NCBI GenBank assembly: GCA_029204225.1
Contig: CM055102.1
Location: forward strand, 50,683,616-50,747,615
DNA from: Diphasiastrum complanatum
Lineage: Eukaryota > Streptophyta > Lycopodiopsida > Lycopodiales > Lycopodiaceae
Reading direction: 5' to 3'
DNA: 64,000 nucleotides
Positions 1 to 10,384 of the stretch are shown one piece after another. How positions within the stretch are numbered: the first letter of the stretch is position 1; each line of letters starts with the position of its first letter. The notes under the pieces were generated by a model, which made no database searches, was not told the DNA's origin, and saw only the letters and a list, made by a program, of their open reading frames with translations. The position numbers and the translations under genes are program-made.

Positions 1-518
1 AATAATTCGAAATAAAACTCAAGCTATGATACATTCATAGTGTTTCAAATACTATGTTCGATTGAACTGTCGAACATTATACTTACGACAACTATCAACA
101 TTTGAAGGAACTATCGAACGCTCGAACTATCGAACCATTCAAACTATTGAATACTAAGCCTCGTTGTCGTGAAGAGACAAAATCGCACGCTCAGCCAAAA
201 CCAATTTACAAGAGTTTAACACATAGTTAATCAAAAGTTTAGCATAAAATTTTCTTGTGATGATTAGCTTAAACTTTCTTGCAATTCCCTCGTTGGGAGT
301 ATATATCAAAGGACTGTAATCAAAACAATATAGATAAGTGTAAGAACACCGACAGAATATTGTGTGTCGAACTGTCGGATATTTAATACAATAAGGAAGT
401 TTAAAAGCACACTATTCTTCTAGCATTGCTTGTACAAATTTCTTTGATTGTGGTATTGTCTGTGATTCGCATAATTTAGTCTAGATCCAGTTTTTCGTAT
501 TCATGTTTTTTGCTATAT

Positions 519-682
519 CGTATCAAAGCAGGTTGATTAGATAAAAAATGGCTAGTGCAATTCAGACGCATGAATTATCGCATATGAAAGTTCAAGATAA
601 AGACACTTCTCAAAGGCGAAGGGATCTAGTCCGTCATAGATCTCACAGAGCCAAACCTCAAAGGAGATCCAAGGAGGGCTGA
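519..682 (+). mobile_element. copia-type primer-binding site and possible gag start (remnant)
   Basis: A tRNA-Met-type primer-binding-site word (tatcaaagcaggttg) lies at about 520-534, and 14 bases later an ATG at 548 opens a 44-codon frame ending with TGA at 680. This is the usual order at the left end of a Ty1/copia element: LTR end, PBS, gag start. The sequence before 519 would then be LTR, and it repeats the word tcgaac several times. The peptide is basic and too short to match to gag with confidence. The copia RNase H remnant at 1046 could belong to the same heavily deleted element. Confidence 0.35.
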
Positions 683-1012
683 ATGGATTGTTGGGCAGAT
701 TTTTTGTCGGGGGATTGGTCCCGTCAAAAGATCCCCAATGGGGAAGGGATGTAGCGAATTCGGAGGCCTATGATCTTAGGTAGCATCTAACCGAACCTCG
801 GGAGACTCTAAACTAGAAACCACTCTAGTCTTAATAGGATCCAAAACACTATCAGATGCTAGTAAGACTCAAAGGGATTCTAAGAGGGGCTCTTGGGAGC
901 ACTAATGTGCTGGAAAAATATGGAATGACCAATTGAAATCGAGGCTACCAGAAGATCAACTTTTGCATTTGTATTTTTATTCAATCAAGGTCCGATCTCA
1001 TGGAACAATCGG

Positions 1013-1013
1013 A

Positions 1014-1041
<28 letters not shown>
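1013..1041. repeat. poly-A tract, 29 bases
   Basis: Uninterrupted run of A directly before the copia RNase H fragment. It may mark the junction of an internal deletion or an inserted retroposed tail. Confidence 0.9.
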
Positions 1042-1045
<4 letters not shown>

Positions 1046-1047
<2 letters not shown>

Positions 1048-1400
1048 AGTATTGTCATCAACTGAATCAGAATACATAGCTGCCACAAATGCCACCAAGG
1101 AGGCGATTTGGCTGAGGAATATACTAGCAGATACTGACCTTGCTCAGCTACAGCAATAAATCAAAGCACAATTGCACTATCTTTGAATTCGAGATTTCAT
1201 TATCAAAGTACTCATATCAAAATCAGGTATCATTACATCAAAGAAAAGTGTAGAGCAAGGAAGTTTCATTGGTTTACTGCATGACTAATTCTATGGCAAC
1301 AAATTACTTCACCAAAGCACTATCCAAGGACCATCACATCAAATTTAACAGCATTCTAAATTTGAATATCAAAATTTTTCAGCATCCACATTAAGGGAGA
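1046..1400 (+). mobile_element. Ty1/copia RNase H C-terminal fragment and polypurine tract
   Basis: Frame 1046 onward reads the copia RNase H signature LSSTESEYIAATNATKEAIW, then after a stop a decayed stretch ending YHYIKEKC that corresponds to the HIEIRYHFIRE block of the family, and from about 1281 MATNYFTKALSKDH, the usual ADILTKAL block. A purine-rich stretch (aagggagagtg) at about 1393-1403 is placed where the PPT of copia elements sits, followed by tgtt as the start of a 3' LTR. Stops and frameshifts show that it is dead. The rest of pol is missing. Confidence 0.65.
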
Positions 1401-1401
1401 G

Positions 1402-2188
1402 TGTTTTATTTCAATGCTCAGTTCGAAATCCATTCAATAATGAGCATCTTGAAATCTGTATATATTAGCAAAAATTCATAAAAATTGAAGTCATAATCAA
1501 AAATCGAAATCCAGTCTGAAAATTTTTCGATCCCGGTTGAATCGAATCGAATCTAAACAAAGTTCGATCCTCATCCAAAGTTCAACCCCTATACATATTT
1601 TGACCCGATAGTAATTTCGACCCAGAGGCAAATATCAACCATATACTATTTCGATATTGTCAATCAATTTCGACCCACGTCGCAATCAGAAGGACGACAT
1701 TGACAGTTAGCCAACTCTATACATAGATTTACTACTAGCAACGACTGTTATCTACTATAGGACGACTCTAGTAAATTAAGTAGATTTAATCTTATACTTC
1801 CAAGTACTGATCACTGATCTGCAATCATCACACAATGTATATACCAGGTCAAAAAAATGATCAGAAGGTTGGTAATCGAGTTTGCTCTCCTCTCAATGAT
1901 CTAGCGACTGAAGCTTTCTATTTTTGCACCTCACAGAAGACTCACACGCAACTTCATACTCATGTACTCTATTTTGATTAATTGAAGAGTGCAAATTTTG
2001 TCCACAATACTGATTGTTCATTTGCATATTGCTTATTGATTAGAAGAAGTTGACAATATTGTTTTTTACCAAGTCAAACTTAATATCCAAATACTCAAGT
2101 GAATAAATCGAAAACGTGTTGGTTTCCACTCGTGGTTGCTTTTTGTCTAAAAAGAAGCAATTATTGATAACACATACATCTATGTAGC

Positions 2189-2260
<72 letters not shown>

Positions 2261-2490
2261 ATATATATAAGCATGCATATTGTCCAACTCTCCAAGTTTT
2301 GAAGTCTCTTGATAGAATTCAATTTCATAGTAAGTCAGATACTAGTTGCACCACATAGGAGAACAAGAAAACCATAGATATGCTGCGTACTTGTCTCCAA
2401 GTTCCGTCACCAACTCTGATGACACAGTTGTCTATCAAGAAGTCACTCCATACACATAGTTTGTTTGTGCGTCAATCATAGTCCATACAT
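1402..2490. other. No gene seen; probable 3' LTR sequence and AT microsatellite
   Basis: The first part is likely the 3' LTR of the copia remnant, with many cgaaat/cgatc words. The LTR's right edge cannot be set because the left LTR is cut by the window. No open frame with protein character was found. Confidence 0.4.
2192..2269. repeat. (AT)n microsatellite
   Basis: About 78 bases of almost pure TA dinucleotide with one TT slip near 2249. Confidence 0.95.
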
Positions 2491-2494
2491 CTGG

Positions 2495-3660
2495 TCATTT
2501 AAGATCTCGTGACCATTTAAACTCATTACTTCGATGTTTCCATTTGTATGATAAAGAATCATGTTTAGCTTGTTTAAAGGCAAACCTAATAAGCTTTCTC
2601 ATAACCGTTTTTAGTCCATTCGGGCCATTAAGCAAAGGTTGAGAGGAGTGAGGCTTCACCCATGGCTTTAAGATTAAGGATGGTATAACAAATGCTGTCA
2701 AGGCTTTAGATAATTATGTAGAGACGTTATTCAACATTGTAATTGAAGTCTCTCAATGAAGAGGTTGGCAAGGTCTTAGAAATTAGCTTGAAAAGCCCTT
2801 CAATGACAGAACTCCCAACATGCTTATTGGATCCATGTGAGCCTTGGTGTACAAATTCTGAAGTGCTCAAAGGATGAGATTTCTAAAGGATCGCGAAAAG
2901 CTGAGTTTTTGTATTGGATGGTAGGAATGAATAGGAGTCTGTCCTCTTTCCATATTTTTAAAAAATAATTGTGAGGGAGATCTAACATTTGGCTAGTAGA
3001 TGTAGCTTTCATGTATCATGAGGCCTATCTGTTTGTCTTCAATTTTTATTGACTATTTGTTTAAACATTTAATTACAGTTCAAGAAAGAGTGAAGTATAG
3101 CTCTAAGAGCAAATTTTTTTTTTAAAAGGAAGAAAATAAGACACTTGTAAGGATCTGCCCATCTATGAGGAATGTATCCTCTACTATAGGAAATCTCATC
3201 ATGAGAGAGGAGGCTCCGTGAAGGCAAGAGCTTGGGTGAAGGCATCTGATGCTTGCTTTTTTTCCCATGGAGGATCTAGTATTTACATTCAAGGTAGGCC
3301 AAAAGGAAAAATTGGGAGAATAGTCTAAAAGATTCATGAAGTTCAGAGTGTGGAATGTGAGTATGTGGACCCAAGGGATAGTGTATGAATGTAAAAGGAA
3401 TCAAGTATGCTGGGAAATTGAAACTCATAATTAGATTTGCAATTTGTCCAAGAGTGGTAATCAAATTTTCCAGTGATGGTCACTATGTTTGTAAGGTTGT
3501 ATCTAGCGGAGAATTTGGTCTAAAATATTCTTTCAAGAGGACGAATAGTAGGAAGACCGGCTCCATCTATGAGGTACATGTTACAGTCACCTAGGACGAT
3601 GATCTTGTCTCAAATTTCAACACTATTTCATTTGTGATTAGTTCACGTTTATTAACCACA
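2495..3660 (-). mobile_element. LINE endonuclease-region remnant
   Basis: Reading the minus strand from about 3605 gives a LGDCNM block that matches the G-D-F/C-N strand of APE-type endonucleases in L1-like LINEs. About 40 residues further on comes SWTNCKSN, then DSFYI at the position of the family's TWTN ... LDRFYI. The frame is broken by several stops and at least one frameshift. Open stretches at 2824-3012 and 2495-2701 on the same strand may be downstream parts of the same element, but I recognise nothing in them. No RT motif was seen. Confidence 0.35.
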
Positions 3661-4081
3661 TAATTTAGTGGCATGTCTAGGTATCAATGCCTTCCTCTTA
3701 TTCTTCTTGGAGTTGATGAGAGAGGGTGCATCGGTGCATTGGGAAAAAAGGTCCACTATAGCAGTCTTGAGATCACTTATGTGTCACAGGGAAGGCACAT
3801 GATAACCTTATCCTATATGTGCTAGGATTGTCTAAAGTGAGGGGCCTTGACAAAGATAAAGGGGTCTATTCTCTTTGAGGAGGGCAATTAGCTATCCAAT
3901 TTTTGAACTTAGTTGTGGATACAACCTCTAAAAAAAGGGCCATCTTGCTTAGGGGTGTTGATGTGGAGTAGTCCATAGTACCCTTCGAATGTCTAAGTTT
4001 TTGGCATTCATATATTGAGGGTGGAGGAGAGAGGTTCTAAGTGCTTCAGAAGGTTGCAAGATTTGACATGGGAGGATAATT

Positions 4082-4252
4082 GGTGGTCTCTCACCATTGA
4101 GAGAAAGATGCCTTGGCCCATAGTTGATAAGAGTTTGGGGAGGAAACACTCGGCGCAGCCCGGGGAGGGGGAGATTAAGGGAGGTGATCTCTCACCACTA
4201 GCGAGAAAATGCCTTGTCCCATGTTTGATAAGAGTTTGGGGAGGAGACATTC
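4082..4252. repeat. Imperfect tandem duplication, 101 bp offset
   Basis: The stretch 4082-4151 recurs at 4183-4252. Both contain ctctcacca, gccttg and the common block gataagagtttggggagga. The copies differ at scattered bases, so the duplication is not recent. Confidence 0.75.
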
Positions 4253-4439
4253 AAGCCTTTGAGGAGATCAAGGCAGGTGGACCCATACTAGGACATCAAA
4301 GTTGAGGCTTTAATAAATACAAAAATCCATATATTTTAAAGCTAGCATTGCTTCAAAGGGTGACACAAATTTGAAAATGAAGAAATTATCATGGAGCAGG
4401 TATTATGTTTTTGTGATACTCATCAGGTCAAGGTATATG

Positions 4440-4720
4440 AAAATTTTGGATTTCTATTAATTGGCGATTACGGACAATGATAAAATGGAAATCAATTAGG
4501 GATTACATTAAGCAAATATAGAAATCAACAGGTAATGATGAATGTGCGGTAGGGATAAGTATCAGGTCTTGGTTCATGGATGGACTACCAAAGAGTGCAA
4601 GAAAAATAATAAAAAGCATGAATTATTCAAGAACCTAATGCATTAAAGAAATGGTAGATACTAGTGAAATCAGACATCAATCCATATAGTTCTCTCAAAA
4701 ATTTACAAAAAAAAAAAGTA
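4440..4720 (+). mobile_element. Possible retrotransposon gag fragment
   Basis: One frame reads SWFMDGLPKSARKIIKSM, resembling the 'F..GL....R' helix of LTR-retrotransposon gag proteins, followed by a lysine-rich stretch. No zinc knuckle or neighbouring pol was found. Confidence 0.2.
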
Positions 4721-6550
4721 GAGGGTAAAAAAAAGGGACATGTGATCAAAGAAACATCAACATCAAGCTTGAAAATCTGGATGCCACCATAAAACTAATG
4801 GAAGTACAATGATCAACAGTGGAGTGAACAATTATAATAGGTTGAAAGCTAGAATTGATACAACTAGTGCAAATCTTATTCAAAAAGGGAGAACTTATGG
4901 TCCTCAAACAATGTTGATGATCAATTAAGAATGAGTGTCTATACAAATGACAATTATTGGAGTCATACTAGAGTATTTTCATTTATGCAGTATGACTAAT
5001 CATGATACGATTCTATTTTGACATGATCAACGAGGATGATCTATTGGCCACCAACACCTTCACCAAAAACCAAATGAAGGCCAACAAGGTATGATTATTA
5101 GACTTCCTATGATTAGAAAATTTCAGTCTTCAACAAGAACATAAACTATTTGTGTATATTATCTTATATACGATCAAATATTTAGGAGTAAACACATGCT
5201 CATTTCATATAGAGACTAAATGTCGAACTTTTGCGAATATTTGCAAATTACCTCATGGGTACTAGCTTTAGACATGAAATTAGATGTTATGGACATGTGA
5301 CTGAAGAGGCCAATGTGTGGTGTAGGTGACTATTCCAGCCTGAAAAAAAAGAATTGAAACTACAATGCGCGAGCTAGTACCCAAAATTGTGAAATGGATT
5401 ATTATTGCTAGACCATTCACTCAAGAAGCCTACTAGGACCTAATATATCAATGCATTAACTATCAACAAGGCAATTTTGTATGCTGAGCTCATGTCAAAC
5501 AAAAGACAAAGCCGAAGCCAACCAAGGTACCAACCTAAGTCACTATGGGGTAGATATGAGTATTTGTAGTGTTCAAAATATGTAGGAAAATAGCCAGACC
5601 CATTGTGAAAAAGGAGGACACACATGATTGAAGCTTGTGCGAGTGTACCACCACAGCACAAAGAAAATCTATTACTACTAACAATTTTCCAATCCATTAT
5701 AATCTCAAAGGTCACCACAAAAGCCATGATTAGGTAAGATTCCATGTAAGCAAAGCGATCAAATATCAAAGTGTCAAATGACTACTCTTGTGAACCTATT
5801 GAAGAGTCAATTTTTGGTATTGTCATGGCATTCCTTCTTAAGGCAGAAATGATTCATGAAACCCTGAGAAACATGCATCCCTTGCTAAGCAATATTGATT
5901 TTGCACGCGAACCCCTCACTTTGATAATTGGTGGCGCAGAGAGAGAGTGGGGGGTGCTTGGGGGGGGGGGGGGGGGGGGGGGGGGGTGAGTGGAACTACT
6001 AGATTTCATACCTAATATATTGCTGGGTTAAATGAGTCATCATTTGAAATAAAATGAAAATTCTACTACATGGCAAAATTGTACATCATTGAAGTTTGAG
6101 GTTAAGTATTCATTGAACCGTTTTTGAAGAACCAAAACCTGTGATTATGTATGATCTGATTGGGTGAAGACCATTACCAAGCCCTAGACAATTGTGCAAT
6201 AAAAAATATTTAAACTTTTACCTTGGTATCTGAGTCTCACACTCTAGTACAATTATTTGTTTCGATGACAAAGCCCCATCATCATAAAGAATCGAGTCCA
6301 ATATCTATCATCCTTTATAGATCATCTCTGGGCCAAACAAAATTCATATCATTTTCTGGGCCAAGCAAAAACTCAATTCTTGCTTGGTTAATCAATCCTC
6401 CCTAGTTTTCTTGCATTCCCTAACACTTGCCCTTAATTCACAAGAGTCCTTAGATGGTTAAATAGCTAAGATTGGGTTGGTTACTTCTGGTCAACTTATT
6501 GGGAATAACAATAGCTTTCGACTAATACCACCATAATTTTTGCGTGAATA
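4720..6550. other. No gene recognised
   Basis: Short frames on both strands lack codon or motif support. The only distinctive item is the G homopolymer near 5960. Confidence 0.5.
5960..5986. repeat. Poly-G homopolymer, 27 bases
   Basis: 27 consecutive G, preceded by gggggtgctt. Long G runs are rare in AT-rich plant DNA and can form G-quadruplexes. Its length may be unstable or mis-sequenced. Confidence 0.9.
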
Positions 6551-8930
6551 CTCATGGTACTCATCTCATTGCACAAATTCATTAATCCTTTAGAATGTTG
6601 ATCCCCTTTGCGGTCTTTGCATCCATGGACTTATAGAAAATTCTACCATAACTTGTACAGATTGCTCCAATTACGCTCACACACGGAGGCAGCGCGTACG
6701 TGCAATGAAATCAGCACATGTGCACGAATGGAATGTCAACGAAACACAGAAAGAGAGGATGAGATGAGATGCATACCTGTGAAAGGACCCGCAGTGCAAG
6801 ACGTTGTATGGAGGGATAGGTGCTACCGAACATGATCCACCAGGTAATGGGGAGCTGCCTCCTCTATGGATCCTGAGCAGCCGGTGACCGAACGTGCCCA
6901 TCCCGAAACGAAATGCAGCTAGCTCCTCCACGAGTCTGATAGGATCCAAGCCAATGTGTGGACCCTATAGATGTACTCAAGCCAATCCGACTCGAGCTCC
7001 TTGTCTGATATCTGTGTCGAGAGAGGAAGAGGGGATGCAAGATGTGTGCAACGTTGTGGATACTCCTGTGAAAGTAGTTCCATCGTGTCTCACAGATGAA
7101 CCTCAGCTCCGTCATCCTGCACGAAGTCGAAGCAAATTTTGGAAAAAACGTAACATCGACAGAAAAACAAACCAGCAAACACTGAAAAAATAAAAACCAA
7201 TTACAACACTACACCGCTTGCCTCTCTGGCTACAAGATGGACAGCTGCAGGAACTGTCCGATCCGGTCCATGAGCTCATACACCAGTCCAAGTGTGGACC
7301 CCTCGTTGTCAGCCATGCGGAGCACAATGTAGAGTGGTCGAAGCAGTCCTGACAATGTCTGTGCATCCCTCCAACACTGATCTCCCCTCACCGTGGAAAG
7401 AAAGTGCTCCTCATCCTCCGTGTGCTGAAACGTACTGGCATGCCACAGATCACTGGCAACCATCTGTAGAAGTTGTGCCCTGCACCTGATTAGACGGTCG
7501 ATGACCACCAAGTCGAATGCAAAGCGTGTGGGAGTTGGCTTACGGAAATCCAAATGGCTGAACACCCGGAACATGGCAAGAACACGCCTCTTCCTGATGA
7601 CAAAAGTCACCAAGAAGAAGGCCTCTCGGACGATGGCTCTAACCCAGGGAAGTGCACCTATGTCCCCCATGAGAAGGTCTATGTCGTGCGCTGCACAGGG
7701 GGTGTGGACGATGTGACGAAACTCGGCCTCTAGCAGGACACCCATCTGAACGCAGTTGGTGGCATTGTCCGTCACCACCGTAACGACATACTGGGGGTTC
7801 ATGGACAATATGGAAAACCTAATGACGTCCTACATGAACTCTGCAGATATGACTCCCCCCCCTCTACTGCAATCCACGGCTCTCAAAAACTGTGTACCCA
7901 TGCAGCTGGAGACCAAGATGTTGAGGATCGGCCTCCTCCTGACATCAGTCCAGCCATCGGACATGATGCTGCATCCATATGTGGCCCAGTGGCGGCGTAG
8001 AGGCTCCATCTCTCTAGACAAGGACTCGACCCTATCTCTCATCATGTGTGTGCAGACAACCTCTGAACCAAAGACTCTCCAGCTAGGGTTGACAGACTGT
8101 GCAACGCGGAATGCCCTTCTGAAGGGCTCAGAATCGGTGATGGCAAAAGGTAGGTTCAGCTCGTAAATCAAACTAGCCACGCCTGTGTGGCCTCTCTGTC
8201 TATGTGCGGCTGATGCGCGCCGCGAATGGTTTGCTGCACAAGGGCTCTACCTGGTGGCCGACGGGTGGTGGACCTCCAGCATGGTGCACCAACCGTGACG
8301 GGAATGGACGATGACGCGACAAGCTGGGCACTAGTGGATGCATCGGTTGTAGATGTGGAATGGGGAGAGTGGGATGCACTCAACAAAAGTGGCATGCACT
8401 GGTGGAGGGGCAAGATTTGGCATGGGATAACGAAAACAGCTGCTAGGGAGGTCATCCGATGAAGGGAAGGAAGAAGGGATCTCATCCACATCCTCGAGGC
8501 CCTCAGTACAGCCTGGGTCTCTTGCTTCGAGTAGCGGAGATCCATGCAAGAAAATCGTAAACTGGGGGCGTGCGAGCAACAGGAACGTGGTGGTGGAACC
8601 GCAAGCGTGAGCAACCGCACGCAGATGGGACGGGATCCACCGATGGGTGCTGATGGGATGCGTGTGAGGCGGAACTATCTTAGGGGGGATGAGGGTCAAT
8701 GGGACGGGATAGAGGATGCGACATCCCCTCTCCTCGTGCGTGCCAGCCAAGCAAAGGGCAGCTACTCTGGTCAGCCACATAAGGAGCGGTGGCAAAACCG
8801 AAGAACGCCCTCCGAAATGGTGTTCTCCCCCGTCACGAGCCGTAGCCCGTACTGTCCACTTATCCGCGTGCCTGTCAGGGGACGGACATGGCTGCCACAA
8901 GGGGCAGCATTTAAGGTTGCAGGTCAACCA
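6550..8930 (-). pseudogene. hAT-family transposase (DUF659 type), spliced and broken
   Basis: The core of a hAT transposase runs down the minus strand. 8180-7833 reads LPFAITDSEPF then GCSIMSDGWTD, matching the DUF659 block. A TAG at 7830-7832 interrupts the frame, which then continues open to 7230 with VVTDNATN, HTPCAAHDIDLLM and TRFA. 7178-6990 in another frame holds RWNYFHRSIHNVAHILHPLF, the family's LH-A-ILHP helix. At 6842-6777 WWIMFGSTYPSIQRLALRV, completed by LSQ, starts the C-terminal dimerisation domain and ends exactly at a GTATGC donor. CERNWS follows at 6681-6664, as if after a short intron. A poor BED-zinc-finger-like stretch lies near 8760-8870. The copy is GC-richer than both flanks, suggesting later arrival. 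I did not find convincing terminal inverted repeats. Confidence 0.85.
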
Positions 8931-10125
8931 TTTTTAGCGCGTGCACCGAGCAGGTGGCCTTTAAGGAGCAGTGAGGGACGCAGCAGAATTCGACTAGGCA
9001 GTATCGGCAACGCACGATCTTCTGACCCGCCTGACAATGTCCCACCTCGTCCCACAGACCGGAAAGGTCGGAGTAGATTCCCCCTCTTCCAAATAAATTA
9101 CGATGATTCTTATGTTGTGCTTTAGAGTAAACCTTAATCTGAATGCTTTAAGGAATTTGGATAGATTAAGTTCTCATAAAATCTAAAAAGGTTCATAGTG
9201 CTGCTCAGTATTTTTCTGCTTTCAACCTAGAGTAAAAAAAAAATCTCAATGTACATATCTGTAAAGAGAGAAGATAAACATTTGAATGTACAAAGGAATG
9301 ACTTCTAGTTGTTAGCTATGTAGTAAAAGCAGTCATCAATTTATATAAAGGATAGGTTATGTACCCCTCCATAAAAACCACAAGCTCCATAAAAAGTTAG
9401 CCTCTCATGTGTGGTGGTGCAGAAGGACAATAAATTCAGCTGTATCCCTCGAGCAACACTCAAGAGTCAAAGAGTACTCTATGGCAATTCACAGGCGAAA
9501 TTCATGATATAATATATGCTCTACTGGAGGGGAAATAGTAATGATAACAGGAGTATGAACAAGAACAAGAGGCGTCAGATGTCATGGCGTTTTCTTTACA
9601 TAAATCGGAAGTAACTACAGAACATAGGCAGCACTGTGACATGTCTCATATTAAGTGCATGCCAAACTCATCTTGGTACAAAATATTCCAATTTACCAGC
9701 AAGATAAAGAATAAATGACAATGCAACTAGCGAATGAACAGAATTTTTTTTTCCAGATTAAAAAAAGCAAAGCAGAAAAATCGTAGGAATTATCAGATCA
9801 CTGGTCAGATATTTTGGCTTATGATCTATTGAACATAGAAATGAGCTCACGACCTATGGTGTTATAACAATGATTGATGACACACTTCATTCTGCCCCAT
9901 TTATATAGTGGGTGAATAATTCGTTGAGTGCACTCCTTCTACAAATTCCAAAAGATAAATAGAGTAGATAAAAATAAGCATCACTTTGTATCTCAGTGGA
10001 AGGGACAATACACCATGAAGAAGCCACACATCTGTTAGATCTCAACAGACGAACCATGCCAGACTCTGTAAGCACATTTAAATCATAGAAAGCAAAATTA
10101 TGACAGGAAAGAATTACTGGCTGCT
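8931..10125. other. No gene recognised
   Basis: Lies downstream of the Cdc14-like gene's stop codon on the minus strand and so may hold its 3' UTR. An open stretch at 9887-10084 (-) follows an acceptor-like tgcttacag, but its frame does not join exon 5 in phase. Confidence 0.4.
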
Positions 10126-10384
10126 TCAAACTTTTCTATCTATCATATCTAGTAGCCGTTGAGCATTTGAATGCAGTTGAGCTTCGATGTCTGAAGATGG
10201 TAGCATTGACACCAGTGCATCCCAAGCAAATGCACACTCCTCGCCGAAGTTCTCAGCAAGATCCAGCTGAATATGCTCCATGGATACTGACTGCTTTCTC
10301 CCATCTCCATGTGAAAAAATGTTACTAGGAAGCAATTGCCCAACAAATAGTAGCAAGAACTCCACACATTTCAACTGAAAATCA
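10126..10384 (-). CDS. Exon 5 (last) of the Cdc14-like gene
   Basis: The acceptor gctggccag plus T completes a Ser codon with exon 4. 85 codons follow, from DFQLKCVEFLLLFVGQLL to QRLLDMIDRKV and TGA. A stronger-looking acceptor (gattttcag) ten bases further in would put the exon out of frame, so the first one is preferred. If the inner site is the real one, the copy carries a one-base lesion. Confidence 0.75.

Noticed and set aside
2144-2300. AT tract as a matrix-attachment or origin signal
   Set aside because: A simple TA microsatellite explains it.
6894-7193. Plus-strand ORFs across 6.9-9.1 kb
   Set aside because: Shadows of the hAT coding strand in GC-rich DNA, without motifs.
8331-8927. 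Long minus ORF over the 5' part of the hAT copy as a gene of its own
   Set aside because: GC-rich sequence gives long open frames in several phases. Only a weak BED-finger resemblance supports any of it.
9887-10084. Open stretch after tgcttacag as a sixth exon of the Cdc14-like gene
   Set aside because: Exon 5 already ends with a stop that suits the family's length, and joining this stretch breaks the frame.
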